Assembly (NCBI GenBank): GCA_024698075.1
Contig: JAILRP010000026.1
Coordinates: forward strand, 62,001-126,000
Length of the DNA: 64,000 nt
Source: Lachnospiraceae bacterium
GTDB taxonomy: Bacteria > Bacillota > Clostridia > Lachnospirales > Lachnospiraceae
Direction: 5' to 3'
The notes under the pieces are model-generated. The model worked only from the letters and a program-made list of their open reading frames with translations, did not search any database and had not been told where the DNA came from. Shown here piece after piece: positions 18,624-28,249 of the stretch; position 1 is the stretch's first letter; each line of letters opens with the position of its first letter. Both the position numbers and the translations under genes were made by a program.

Positions 18624-20009
18624 ATGGATGTTATGAAGAAAGTACCTGTCAGGGAACAGGATCCGAAAGTACGTGCCACGAATTTTGATGAGGTATGTTT
18701 GGGATATAACGAAACGGAAGCCACGGAAGAAGCAAGCCGCTGCCTTACCTGCAAGAATGCGCAGTGTGTCAAGGCCTGCCCGGTGAACATCGATATTCCC
18801 GGCTTTATAAGCAAGATCAAGGAAGGCGATTTTGAGGAAGCAAGCCGTGTGATCGGCAAGTCTAGCGCACTTCCCGCCATATGCGGACGTGTATGCCCGC
18901 AGGAGACACAGTGTGAGGGCAAATGCATCCGCGGCATCAAGGGCGAGAGCGTTTCGATCGGAAAACTAGAGCGCTTTGTCGCCGATTATGCAAGGCAGAA
19001 GGGCATAAAGCCTTCCAAATGCGAAAATACGAACGGAAGGAAAGTCGCCGTCATCGGCTCGGGTCCTGCCGGACTTACATGTGCGGGAGACCTTGCCAAG
19101 ATGGGATACGAAGTTACGATATTTGAAGCACTTCATGAACCCGGCGGAGTTCTCGTATACGGCATACCCGAATTCCGTCTTCCAAAAGATGAAGTCGTAA
19201 AGAAAGAGATAGAAAACGTCAAGGCACTCGGCGTTACGATAGAGACTAATGTGGTCGTCGGAAAATCGGTCACGATAGATGAACTTATGGACAAGGAAGG
19301 CTTTGAGGCCGTATTCATCGGCTCCGGCGCCGGACTCCCGAAATTCATGGGCATTCCCGGAGAGACGGCGAGCGGTGTATTTTCGGCGAATGAATATCTT
19401 ACGAGAAGCAATCTCATGAAGGCTTTCAGGGACGATCATGATACGCCGATACGTCCCGGAAAAAAGGTTGCCGTAGTAGGCGGCGGAAACGTTGCAATGG
19501 ATGCGGCAAGGACGGCACTCAGGCTCGGTGCGGAGGTAACGGTTGTCTACCGCCGTTCGGAAGAAGAACTTCCGGCAAGAGTGGAGGAAGTCCACCATGC
19601 AAAAGAAGAGGGCATAATCTTCAATCTCCTGACCAATCCCACGGAGATACTCGTTGATGAGAACGGATGGGTCCGCGGAATGACCTGCATCAGGATGGAG
19701 CTCGGTGAGCCGGACGAGTCCGGAAGACGCTCCCCCATTGAGATTCCCGGTTCGGAGTTTACGATAGATGTTGATACGGTCATCATGTCGCTCGGCACGA
19801 GCCCGAATCCGCTCATCAGCTCAACGACCGAAGGACTTGAGACGAACAGGAGAAAATGCATAGTAGCAGATGAGGAGACAGGGCAGACGAGCAGGCCCGG
19901 AGTCTTCGCCGGCGGTGATGCGGTAACGGGCGCTGCAACGGTAATACTTGCAATGGGTGCCGGAAAGGCAGCTGCCAAAGGCATAGATGAATATCTGAGG
20001 GCAAAATAA
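18624..20009 (+). CDS. nfnB: NfnB-type large subunit / glutamate synthase (NADPH) small-chain homologue
   Basis: A 461-residue flavoprotein of the GltD-like family. The N-terminus holds two cysteine-rich 4Fe-4S motifs (CLTCKNAQCVKACP and CGRVCPQETQCEGKC); an FAD-binding GSGPAGLTCAGDLA and an NADPH-binding GGGNVAMDAARTA follow. Immediately downstream of NfnA, it is best read as the bifurcating partner that couples NADH and reduced ferredoxin to NADPH formation. Isolated homologues are often annotated gltA or gltD. The ATG at 18624 has AGGAGG at 18609-18614; a GTG at 18585 abutting the nfnA stop would add 13 unconserved residues. Confidence 0.9.
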   Translation: MDVMKKVPVREQDPKVRATNFDEVCLGYNETEATEEASRCLTCKNAQCVKACPVNIDIPGFISKIKEGDFEEASRVIGKSSALPAICGRVCPQETQCEGKCIRGIKGESVSIGKLERFVADYARQKGIKPSKCENTNGRKVAVIGSGPAGLTCAGDLAKMGYEVTIFEALHEPGGVLVYGIPEFRLPKDEVVKKEIENVKALGVTIETNVVVGKSVTIDELMDKEGFEAVFIGSGAGLPKFMGIPGETASGVFSANEYLTRSNLMKAFRDDHDTPIRPGKKVAVVGGGNVAMDAARTALRLGAEVTVVYRRSEEELPARVEEVHHAKEEGIIFNLLTNPTEILVDENGWVRGMTCIRMELGEPDESGRRSPIEIPGSEFTIDVDTVIMSLGTSPNPLISSTTEGLETNRRKCIVADEETGQTSRPGVFAGGDAVTGAATVILAMGAGKAAAKGIDEYLRAK

Positions 20010-21313
20010 TGTTAATGGTTGATATCATCAGAAAAAAGAGAGACGGTGGGAAACTATCCGCCGAGGAGATCGATTTTTTCATAAACGGCTACGTTAAGGG
20101 TGAGATACCCGATTATCAGGTTTCCGCCCTTATGATGGCGATTTATTTCAAAGGAATGGATGATGAGGAGACACATCTTCTGACCAATGCGATGCTTCAT
20201 TCCGGAGAGGTCCTTGATCTTTCAATGATAAAAGGCTTTAAGGTGGACAAACATTCGACGGGTGGTGTCGGGGATAAAACGTCGCTCGTGCTAACCCCTA
20301 TGGTCGCAAGCTGCGGCGTAAGCGTGGCAAAGATGAGCGGAAGAGGCCTCGGACATACCGGAGGCACGATAGACAAGCTCGAGAGCTTTAAGGGATTTTC
20401 CACGGCGATCTCAAATGAGCAGTTCATTGAGAACGTCAACCGGATCGGCATTTCCATCATGGGCCAGACCAAAAATCTTGCGCCCGCCGACAAGCTCCTG
20501 TATGCGCTCCGCGATGTGACGGCAACGGTTGACAATATGTCGCTCATTGCAAGCTCCATAATGAGCAAGAAGCTCGCCGCAGGTGCGGACGGGATAGTTC
20601 TCGATGTCAAATCCGGAAGCGGTGCGTTCATGAAGACAGATGAGGATGCAAGGCTTCTGGCCGAGAAGATGGTATCTATCGGTAAGCTTGCCGGAGTCAG
20701 GACCATGGCGGTCATATCCGATATGGACCAGCCGCTCGGACGCGCGGTCGGGAATTCGATGGAAGTAAAAGAGGCGATCGAAACGCTTAAGGGAAACGGT
20801 CCCGAGGACCTCAACGAGCTCTGCCTGACGCTCGGAAGCTATATGGTATACTTTGCGGGCGCGGCACCCGACAGGGATTCGGCATATGCCATGCTGAAAG
20901 AGTCCATCACATCAGGACGTGCGCTTGATAAGTTTGCCGAATTTATCGCGGCCCAGGGCGGCAGCGCCTGTGACGTATATGATCCCGAAAATCTTCCGAA
21001 AGCCTCGGAAGCCCTTGACTTTACGGCACCTTCCGACTGCTACGTTTCTTCGATAATGAGTGAGGAGGTTGGAAATGCCTGCCTTCTTCTCGGCGGCGGA
21101 AGAAGATCGAAGGAGGATGTCATCGACCTTTCGGTCGGCATCTACCTTCATAAAAAGGTCGGAGAGAAGTGCGCTTCCGGAGAAAAGGTCGCAACGCTTT
21201 ACGGAAATGACAAAAAGAAGATAGAAGAGGCGTATGAGAGGATCAAAGGCGCTTACAGCTTCTCGGATTCTCCCGTAGAGAAAAATAAGCTCATTAAAGG
21301 TATTGTTGACTGA
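20009..21313 (+). CDS. pdp: Pyrimidine-nucleoside phosphorylase
   Basis: Phosphorolysis of uridine, thymidine and deoxyuridine to base and (deoxy)ribose 1-phosphate for salvage. The 434 residues match the thymidine/pyrimidine phosphorylase family, with the hallmark KHSTGGVGDKTSL motif near residues 79-91, the GRGLGHTGGTIDKLES segment and the C-terminal domain common to the family. The start overlaps the nfnB stop by one base (TAATG); a second ATG six bases on is also possible. No deoxyribose or nucleoside-transport genes are adjacent, so it sits in a mixed housekeeping operon. Confidence 0.94.
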   Translation: MLMVDIIRKKRDGGKLSAEEIDFFINGYVKGEIPDYQVSALMMAIYFKGMDDEETHLLTNAMLHSGEVLDLSMIKGFKVDKHSTGGVGDKTSLVLTPMVASCGVSVAKMSGRGLGHTGGTIDKLESFKGFSTAISNEQFIENVNRIGISIMGQTKNLAPADKLLYALRDVTATVDNMSLIASSIMSKKLAAGADGIVLDVKSGSGAFMKTDEDARLLAEKMVSIGKLAGVRTMAVISDMDQPLGRAVGNSMEVKEAIETLKGNGPEDLNELCLTLGSYMVYFAGAAPDRDSAYAMLKESITSGRALDKFAEFIAAQGGSACDVYDPENLPKASEALDFTAPSDCYVSSIMSEEVGNACLLLGGGRRSKEDVIDLSVGIYLHKKVGEKCASGEKVATLYGNDKKKIEEAYERIKGAYSFSDSPVEKNKLIKGIVD

Positions 21314-22275
21314 TGGAAGAGATCCGTACCGACCAGCAGAATCTCAGGAACGTATTCGGGCCCTTTGATTCACATATCAAGATAATCGAGAATGCGTTCA
21401 GTACTACGGTGGTAGAACGCGACGGAGAAGTCAGGATAATAGGCGAAGAAAACGGCAGGCGTCTTACCGCGGCCGTTCTTACCGAACTCATCGCTCTTTC
21501 CGAGAGGGGCACTGCCATAACCGAGCAGCAGGTCCGCTACTGCGTTGACATGCAGTCGGAGAATGTTAAGGATTCACTTCTTTCCACCGACGATACGGTC
21601 ATATGCCATACGATGAATGGCAAGGCCGTCAAGCCGAAAACCCTCGGGCAGAAGACATACGTCGATGCAATGAAGAAGAACATGATAGTTTTCGGTCTTG
21701 GCCCTGCTGGAACCGGAAAGACCTATCTTGCGATGGCGATGGCGATAACCGCATTCAAAAAAGAGGAAGTCGGGAGGATAATACTTACAAGGCCTGCGAT
21801 CGAGGCAGGAGAGAAGCTCGGATTCCTTCCGGGAGATCTACAGAGCAAGATAGACCCGTACCTTCGGCCGCTTTATGATGCACTTTATCAGATAATGGGC
21901 GCAGACAGTTTCCAGCGCAACATGGAAAAAGGCCTTATTGAAGTTGCTCCGCTCGCATATATGAGGGGCAGGACGCTCGACAATGCATATATCATTCTTG
22001 ATGAGGCTCAGAATACGACCCCGGCACAGATGAAGATGTTCCTGACGCGCATAGGTTTCGGATCAAAGGTCGTCATCACAGGTGACCGCACCCAGAAGGA
22101 CCTTTCCGCATCTGCGGTATCCGGGCTTGACGTTGCAATAAAGGTGCTTGCGGGCGTTGAGGATATTGCTTTTATCAATCTCACCAGCCGTGACGTCGTA
22201 CGCCATCCGCTCGTACAGAGGATCGTAAAGGCTTACGAGACCTACGAGGAAAAAAGCAGAAAGAAGAAAAAATGA
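21313..22275 (+). CDS. phoH: PhoH-like ATPase
   Basis: Cytoplasmic P-loop ATPase of the PhoH family, linked to RNA metabolism by its constant association with ybeY; exact substrate unknown. It has 320 residues, with an N-terminal KH-like part (about 1-110) and then an ATPase domain with Walker A GPAGTGKTYLA and Walker B YIILDEAQNTT, plus GDRTQKDL. The C-terminus is basic (EEKSRKKKK). The start overlaps the previous stop (TGATG) and its end overlaps ybeY by four bases, giving tight coupling with the RNase gene as in most Firmicutes. Confidence 0.95.
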   Translation: MEEIRTDQQNLRNVFGPFDSHIKIIENAFSTTVVERDGEVRIIGEENGRRLTAAVLTELIALSERGTAITEQQVRYCVDMQSENVKDSLLSTDDTVICHTMNGKAVKPKTLGQKTYVDAMKKNMIVFGLGPAGTGKTYLAMAMAITAFKKEEVGRIILTRPAIEAGEKLGFLPGDLQSKIDPYLRPLYDALYQIMGADSFQRNMEKGLIEVAPLAYMRGRTLDNAYIILDEAQNTTPAQMKMFLTRIGFGSKVVITGDRTQKDLSASAVSGLDVAIKVLAGVEDIAFINLTSRDVVRHPLVQRIVKAYETYEEKSRKKKK

Positions 22276-22781
22276 ATTATCTCATAGACAGCGATATCGA
22301 ATTTGACTGGGGGTTTGACCATCTTACGCTTTATGAGCGTGCTGCCTCGGCAGTTCTCGAAGCGGAGGGCTGCCCTTATGAGGTCACGGTATCGCTTTAT
22401 ATAACCGATGATGAACATATAAGGCAGATCAATTCTGACATGCGCTCGATCGACAGCGCGACTGACGTATTGAGTTTTCCGATGCTTGAATTTGACGCTC
22501 CTTCCGATTTCCCTTCCGATCTTGATATCAGCTGCTTCGATCCGGAATCGGGCGAGCTCATCCTCGGCGACATCGTGCTTTCAGCGGAACATGCAAAAAT
22601 GCAGGCCGGTCAGTATATGCACAGCCTGCAGCGTGAATACGCGTTCCTTATAATACACAGCATGCTTCATCTTTGCGGCTATGACCATATGGAAGACCAA
22701 GATGCGATATTAATGGAGGAAAGACAGAAAGTCATCCTGCAGGGACTGTATGATGATTTTCCCGAACTTATAGTATCCTAG
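22272..22781 (+). CDS. ybeY: Endoribonuclease YbeY (rRNA maturation factor)
   Basis: Zinc-dependent single-strand RNase involved in 16S rRNA 3' end processing and ribosome quality control. The 169 residues are of family length. The zinc motif HSMLHLCGYDHMED supplies the three conserved His residues, and the upstream RSIDSATDVLSFPM segment is also typical. The start overlaps the phoH stop (ATGA). A short insertion rich in Asp, Ser and Pro lies between the two conserved parts. Confidence 0.95.
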   Translation: MNYLIDSDIEFDWGFDHLTLYERAASAVLEAEGCPYEVTVSLYITDDEHIRQINSDMRSIDSATDVLSFPMLEFDAPSDFPSDLDISCFDPESGELILGDIVLSAEHAKMQAGQYMHSLQREYAFLIIHSMLHLCGYDHMEDQDAILMEERQKVILQGLYDDFPELIVS

Positions 22782-22783
22782 AA

Positions 22784-24430
22784 ATGTCTGACAACAAACC
22801 CCAGAACTCGAATTTCATAGTGCAGGGCGGGATACTTGCCGCGGCCGGGATAATCAGCCGGATAATCGGATTCCTGTACCGCATACCTCTTCAGAATACG
22901 ATAGGGGATGCGGGCATGGGATATTATTCGGCTGCCTTTCAGATATATTCAATAATGCTAATCATTTCGTCATACAGCCTTCCCGTCGCGGTATCAAAAC
23001 TCGTCGCGGCAAGGGCTGCAAAGGGGCAGTACAGAAATGCCAGAAGGTTTTTCCACGGAGCGATGCTCTTCGCCGTACTTACAGGCGGAGCCGCATGTGC
23101 CGTCGTATTGTTCTCTGCCGACACGCTCGCGGGAACCATCATGAGCATGCCTAAATCCGCCATAGCCTTAAGGATGCTCGCACCGACGCTTCTCATAGTC
23201 GCGGTGATGGGCGTGATCAGAGGATATTTTCAGGGACTCGGGACAATGGTCCCGACCGCATTCTCCCAGCTCATCGAACAGATAGTAAACGCCGTTATTT
23301 CGGTCATCGCCGGTATTTACCTGTTTGAGTACGGGACAAAGGTTGCAGCACTTTTACATGATGAGGATTTTTCACCGGCATGGGGCGCGGCCGGCGGAAC
23401 TCTGGGGACGGGCGCAGGCGCCCTTTCGGGACTGTTTGTGTTGCTCATAATGTTCCTTGTCCACAAGAGGAGGATGAGGAAAAACCTTACAAGGGACAAT
23501 GCAAGATATGTGGATTCATACGGAAGGATATTCTCGCTCATCATAGTCACGGTCCTTCCCGTGATACTGAGCACCACCATATACAACATAAGTGATACGC
23601 TCGATCAGGGCGTTTTCAATTACGTCATGGATGTCAAAGGATTTTCGGCCATCAAGGCGGAATACTGGGGCATTTATGCGGGCAAGTACAGGGTGCTCAC
23701 GAATGTTCCGATAGCACTCGCAAATGCCTTGTGTTCGTCGATGATGCCTTCTCTTACGGCCTGCATGGAAAACGGGGAGAGGAAACTCGCAAGGCATAAG
23801 GTCGCTGTCGGCATAAGGTTCGTTATGATCATCTCGATACCGTGTGCGGTCGCTCTGGCAATACTCGGGCGTCCTCTCATTGACCTCATGTTCACGGGAG
23901 AAGTCGAGATTCCCGCAATGCTTCTTAGGATGGGATCGGCATCAGTCGTATTTTATTCGCTGTCCACTCTTTCTAACGGGATACTGCAGGGAATAGATAA
24001 GATGAAGATACCCGTAAGGAATGCAGCTATCGCCCTTGTCCTTCATATGGCGGTACTTTATGTGACGATAAGCGTATTTGACTGGAAGCTTTACGGCGTG
24101 GTCATATCCTGCATGGCATTCGGGCTCATCATGTGCATATTAAATTGGGTCAGCATCGCGAAGCATCTGCGGTACCGCCAGGAGATCCGAAGGACATTCC
24201 TGATACCCCTCGTTTCCTCTGCGATCATGGGCGCTGTCGTCTGGGGACTTTATTTCATCCTGTCAAGAATGCAGGATATGCTGATCAGTGTCATCATTGC
24301 ATCGGCCGCCGGTGTCATAGTTTATTTCGTCACGCTGCTTCTTTTCGGAGGAGTCAGGGAGAGCGAGATAAGAAGCCTTCCCGGCGGTGGCGCCGTAGCC
24401 GCGGTTGCACGCTTTTTCAGGCTTCTGTAG
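22784..24430 (+). CDS. MOP-superfamily polysaccharide/lipid flippase (SpoVB/YtgP-like)
   Basis: A 548-residue integral membrane protein with about 14 hydrophobic segments, of the MOP/MATE superfamily branch that includes SpoVB, YtgP and MurJ-like lipid II flippases. The N-terminus (GGILAAAGIISRIIGFLYRIPL) is typical of that branch. The probable role is to move an undecaprenyl-linked cell-wall precursor or polysaccharide unit across the membrane. Orthology to SpoVB (spore cortex) versus AmJ or YtgP cannot be settled from sequence alone. The ATG lies two bases after the ybeY stop and has no clear ribosome site, so translation probably depends on coupling. Confidence 0.85.
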   Translation: MSDNKPQNSNFIVQGGILAAAGIISRIIGFLYRIPLQNTIGDAGMGYYSAAFQIYSIMLIISSYSLPVAVSKLVAARAAKGQYRNARRFFHGAMLFAVLTGGAACAVVLFSADTLAGTIMSMPKSAIALRMLAPTLLIVAVMGVIRGYFQGLGTMVPTAFSQLIEQIVNAVISVIAGIYLFEYGTKVAALLHDEDFSPAWGAAGGTLGTGAGALSGLFVLLIMFLVHKRRMRKNLTRDNARYVDSYGRIFSLIIVTVLPVILSTTIYNISDTLDQGVFNYVMDVKGFSAIKAEYWGIYAGKYRVLTNVPIALANALCSSMMPSLTACMENGERKLARHKVAVGIRFVMIISIPCAVALAILGRPLIDLMFTGEVEIPAMLLRMGSASVVFYSLSTLSNGILQGIDKMKIPVRNAAIALVLHMAVLYVTISVFDWKLYGVVISCMAFGLIMCILNWVSIAKHLRYRQEIRRTFLIPLVSSAIMGAVVWGLYFILSRMQDMLISVIIASAAGVIVYFVTLLLFGGVRESEIRSLPGGGAVAAVARFFRLL

Positions 24431-24442
24431 AAAGGACCGTTT

Positions 24443-25690
24443 ATGAACATTGCAGTTATAGGCGGAGGCGCCTCGGGGATGACTGCCGCGATAGCCGCCA
24501 GATATGCCGGCGCGGAGGTCACTATATTTGAGCATATGCCCCGCATGGGGAAAAAGCTTCTGCTTACCGGAAGCGGCAAGTGCAATATTTCAAATGCCGA
24601 TATGGACCTTTCACATTTTCACGGAGGGGATGGATCGGTCATAAAAAGCGTCCTTGAGCGTTGCACACACTATGTTACGAGACGGTTCTTTGAAGGACTC
24701 GGCCTTATCTACAAGGACAGGGGCGGGTATTATTATCCATACTGCGAGCAGGCATCAGCCGTTGTGGATGTTCTGCGTTTTGCGATAAGGGACATGGGCA
24801 TCGAGGTTCATACTGACATAGATATCAGGAGCATAGATACGCTGCAGCCGATAAAAGAAGACTCAAAAAAGGGCTTTGTCATCATGACCAATGAGGGAAG
24901 GTATGTATTTGATAAAGTCATATTATGCTGCGGCTCGTCATCGAACAGGAATACCGGCTCGGACGGAAGCGGCTATATTCTCGCAAAAAAGCTCGGACAC
25001 AGCGTTATTAAGCCGCTGCCTGCCCTTACATATCTTACATGCGAGGAGGGGTTTTATCCTTCGATAGCAGGCATAAGGACGAGGGCCGGGATATCATTGA
25101 TGCTATATGATGATGACGGCACGGAAGAGCTCCTCGGAAGCGAGATGGGGGAACTTCAGCTTACAAAACGCGGCATATCAGGAATTCCCGTTTTTAACTT
25201 AAGCCGCCTTGCCATTAAGGCTGCAGACGAGGGAAAGAGTGTAAAAGCCCGCATCGATTTCCTGCCGGAGGTCATGCCGGAAGATATGATCGATTTCCTG
25301 AAGGATAGGTTTGCTTCGCTTTCCGGCAGAAAAGCCGAAGAAGCGTTCATTGGACTGTTTGCCAAGCCGCTTGGAATATGTTTCCTGAAAAGATGCGGGA
25401 TAAACCTTCAGATGCTCGCAGGGGACATGAAAGACTCGGATCTTATAAAGCTTGCAGATACGATCAAGTCTTTTGAAACGTTCATCTCCGGATCCGGGGA
25501 CTTTGAGGCTGCACAGACCGTACAGGGCGGGGTCAGCCTTTCCGAGGTGACACCGAATCTTGAGAGCAGGATCGTCCCCGGACTATATTTCGCCGGCGAG
25601 ATACTTGACGTTGACGGTGACTGCGGAGGATATAACCTACAATGGGCCGTAAGCTCGGGAATGGCTGCAGGCAGGGAGGCGGCCGGATGA
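24443..25690 (+). CDS. HI0933/BaiN-family NAD(P)/FAD-dependent oxidoreductase
   Basis: A 415-residue flavoprotein with an N-terminal dinucleotide motif GGGASGMTAAIAARYAGA and the family signature KKLLLTGSGKCNISN near residues 33-47. A second conserved segment near the C-terminus (DVDGDCGGYNLQWAVSSG) completes the FAD site. The family is widespread in Clostridia; its physiological substrate is mostly unknown, and BaiN in bile acid metabolism is the best-known name. GAAAGGA precedes the ATG. The stop overlaps the start of another FAD protein (ATGA), so the two flavoproteins are made together. Confidence 0.9.
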   Translation: MNIAVIGGGASGMTAAIAARYAGAEVTIFEHMPRMGKKLLLTGSGKCNISNADMDLSHFHGGDGSVIKSVLERCTHYVTRRFFEGLGLIYKDRGGYYYPYCEQASAVVDVLRFAIRDMGIEVHTDIDIRSIDTLQPIKEDSKKGFVIMTNEGRYVFDKVILCCGSSSNRNTGSDGSGYILAKKLGHSVIKPLPALTYLTCEEGFYPSIAGIRTRAGISLMLYDDDGTEELLGSEMGELQLTKRGISGIPVFNLSRLAIKAADEGKSVKARIDFLPEVMPEDMIDFLKDRFASLSGRKAEEAFIGLFAKPLGICFLKRCGINLQMLAGDMKDSDLIKLADTIKSFETFISGSGDFEAAQTVQGGVSLSEVTPNLESRIVPGLYFAGEILDVDGDCGGYNLQWAVSSGMAAGREAAG

Positions 25691-27366
25691 TACGCATCAG
25701 GGATATAAAGCTTCCGATAGGGCATGCCCCCGGAGAACTGACCGAAAGAGCAGCAAAGATCCTGTGCCTGGATAAGATATATCCGGGCAATTCTTATGGT
25801 GACCTTCCGCTTACGATATTAAAGAAGAGCACGGACGCAAGACGAAAGCCCGATATATTCCATATATACACCGTAGGGCTTACATTCCCGGAAAAGGAAG
25901 AAGAGCGCATACTTGACTATTACCGGCGCAATTCATCCAAGCCTGCCATAAAAAAGGTTTTGGACAGGATTAATGCCGGCCCGGCAGAAACTTACGCCAT
26001 TCCGGAATGCGGCGGACTGCCGCTTCGCCACAGGCCCGTTGTTGTCGGAATGGGACCTTCGGGACTGTTTGCCGCGCTTCTTCTTGCAAGAAGCGGTTTT
26101 CGGCCCATCGTCATTGAACGCGGCGGATGCGTAAAAGAGCGGAGCGAAAGTGTAAAACGGTTCTGGAAGGAAGGACGCCTTGATGCCGAATCGAACGTAC
26201 AGTTCGGCGAGGGAGGTGCCGGAACTTTTTCGGACGGGAAACTGAACACCCTGACAAGGGATATAAGGAATGCATGGATACTTCAGACTTTTCATGAACA
26301 CGGTGCTCCCGAAGAGATAGTATATGATGCAAAGCCCCACATAGGGACGGACATTCTCGGCACCGTGGTCTCCAACATGAGAGAAGAGATCATAAGCCTC
26401 GGCGGCGAGGTGATGTTCAACACAAAGCTCACGGGCATCACAGAAGACAAAGGATGCCTTAAGTCCGTTACTTTTACGGATGTCCATACAAATGAACAGA
26501 GGACGGCAGACGCTGATGTGTGCATACTCTGCATCGGACACAGCGCAAGGGACACCTTTGAAATGCTGTCGGGCCTTGGCATAAATATGACGCAGAAGAA
26601 TTTTGCGGTAGGCTTCCGCGTTATCCATCCCCAGGCTCTTGTCGACAGATGGCAGTACGGAAAGGAACATGATGAGATCGGCCTTCCGCCGGCGGACTAT
26701 AAGACTGCATATGAGACTGCGTCGGGAAGGCGTGTCTACAGTTTCTGCATGTGCCCCGGGGGATATGTCGTGAACGCCTCGAGCGAGGACGGAAGGCTCT
26801 GTGTCAATGGTATGAGCGAATACCGTAGGGACAGCGGTTTTGCCAACTCTGCGATAATCGCGGCGGTGACTCCGGATGATTTCATACAGGATGAGGTGCC
26901 GCCTGAACATCCTCTTGCCGGAATGTACTACCAGAGAAGGATCGAGGCGGAAGCTTTTTTGCGTGGCATGGGCGGCATTCCGGCCCAGCTCTTCAGTGAT
27001 TTTGAGATGGGCATGAAGAGCGAGGCAGTCATTTATGATGACGCCGTCAAAGGAAAAGCGGTCCCTGCATCGCTTTCCGGCATACTGTCCCAGGAAATTG
27101 ATGATGCGATAATTGAATCGATGCACAAATTTGGTTATACTAGGGAAGAATTTGACGGCAAAGCCCTGATGCTCGGGGTGGAATCAAGGACTTCCTCGCC
27201 TGTCCGGATAGTGCGCGATGACGGGCTTGAATCGAACATAAAGGGTATTTATCCGTGCGGGGAAGGTGCGGGATATGCCGGCGGCATAACCAGTGCGGCG
27301 GCAGACGGCATGAAATGTGCCGAGAAGATAATCATGAAATATTCACCGGAGGTGCAGCGTGGCTGA
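25687..27366 (+). CDS. FAD-dependent dehydrogenase-like protein (COG2509 type)
   Basis: A 559-residue flavoprotein. An N-terminal domain of about 100 residues, with basic patches, precedes the FAD motif VVGMGPSGLFAALLLARSG (about residues 120-138). The family signatures NVQFGEGGAGTFSDGKL and the C-terminal YPCGEGAGYAGGITSAA are clear. The catalytic role of this widely conserved family is not established. The ATG at 25687 overlaps the previous stop, which favours it over an upstream ATG at 25642 that would lie within the preceding gene. The stop overlaps proB by eight bases. Confidence 0.9.
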   Translation: MIRIRDIKLPIGHAPGELTERAAKILCLDKIYPGNSYGDLPLTILKKSTDARRKPDIFHIYTVGLTFPEKEEERILDYYRRNSSKPAIKKVLDRINAGPAETYAIPECGGLPLRHRPVVVGMGPSGLFAALLLARSGFRPIVIERGGCVKERSESVKRFWKEGRLDAESNVQFGEGGAGTFSDGKLNTLTRDIRNAWILQTFHEHGAPEEIVYDAKPHIGTDILGTVVSNMREEIISLGGEVMFNTKLTGITEDKGCLKSVTFTDVHTNEQRTADADVCILCIGHSARDTFEMLSGLGINMTQKNFAVGFRVIHPQALVDRWQYGKEHDEIGLPPADYKTAYETASGRRVYSFCMCPGGYVVNASSEDGRLCVNGMSEYRRDSGFANSAIIAAVTPDDFIQDEVPPEHPLAGMYYQRRIEAEAFLRGMGGIPAQLFSDFEMGMKSEAVIYDDAVKGKAVPASLSGILSQEIDDAIIESMHKFGYTREEFDGKALMLGVESRTSSPVRIVRDDGLESNIKGIYPCGEGAGYAGGITSAAADGMKCAEKIIMKYSPEVQRG

Positions 27367-28249
27367 AAAGATGTCAGACAGGGAGAAGTCATTCCGTTCG
27401 AAGCTTCGTGACAAGAAAAGGGTCGTAGTCAAGATCGGATCCTCTTCACTTCATCATATGAACACGGGAGAGCTCGACCTTACCAAGATGGAAAGGCTCG
27501 TTCGTGAGCTCTGCGAGCTCAAAAATCAGGGAAAGGACGTGATACTCGTATCCTCGGGAGCGATAGCCGTCGGAAAAAAATCACTCGGGACCGTGCCTTC
27601 TGACGGCGATATACCGTTAAAACAGGCTTGCGCCGCGGTCGGACAGGCAAGGCTCATGATGATATACGAAAGGCTTTTTGCCGAATACAACCATCTGACG
27701 GCACAGATACTTCTCACCATGCATACGATGACCGAGGACACGAGCCGTATAAACGCCCAGAATACATTCAGGAAGCTGCTTGAGCTCGGGGTCATCCCGG
27801 TCGTAAATGAGAACGATACCGTTGCAACACATGAAGTCGTTGATACGTTCGGAGACAATGATTTTCTCGCATCCGTTGTTGCCGCGCTTACGGGTGCGGA
27901 TCTCCTGATACTGCTGTCCGACATCGACGGGATGTTTACCGACGATCCGCATTCGAATAAGGACGCAAAGCTTATCCCGCTCATCGAAAAGATCGACGGG
28001 AAGTATCTTGAAATGGCAAAGCCAACCACGGGTTCGGGACTCGGGACAGGAGGCATGAACGCCAAGATCAATGCGGCAAGGACCGCGACATCATCGGGTG
28101 CCGACATGGTCATAGCTAACGGAAAGGATGTATCGGTCATACATAAGATCATGGAGGGCAGGAACTACGGCACGCTGTTTGCTGCTGATCCCGAGAGTGA
28201 TTTTGACATTTCCGATTTTGTTAACATGCGCATACGGGGTGATATCTGA
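27359..28249 (+). CDS. proB: Glutamate 5-kinase, short form without PUA domain
   Basis: ATP-dependent phosphorylation of glutamate to glutamyl 5-phosphate, the first step of proline synthesis. The 296 residues cover the amino-acid kinase domain only; the C-terminal PUA domain of the E. coli enzyme (367 residues) is absent, as in many Firmicutes. Motifs include VVKIGSSSLH, VLVSSGAIAVG-like text, NENDTVA and LLSDIDGMFTDDP. The GTG start at 27359 has GGAGG at 27348-27352; an ATG at 27371 is a weaker alternative. The usual partner proA does not follow; the next gene is 5-formyl-THF cyclo-ligase. Confidence 0.96.
   Translation: MAEKMSDREKSFRSKLRDKKRVVVKIGSSSLHHMNTGELDLTKMERLVRELCELKNQGKDVILVSSGAIAVGKKSLGTVPSDGDIPLKQACAAVGQARLMMIYERLFAEYNHLTAQILLTMHTMTEDTSRINAQNTFRKLLELGVIPVVNENDTVATHEVVDTFGDNDFLASVVAALTGADLLILLSDIDGMFTDDPHSNKDAKLIPLIEKIDGKYLEMAKPTTGSGLGTGGMNAKINAARTATSSGADMVIANGKDVSVIHKIMEGRNYGTLFAADPESDFDISDFVNMRIRGDI

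Noticed and set aside
25933..27126. A 397-codon minus-strand open frame inside the COG2509-type gene
   Set aside because: Cys/His/Arg-rich shadow of a well-conserved flavoprotein gene.
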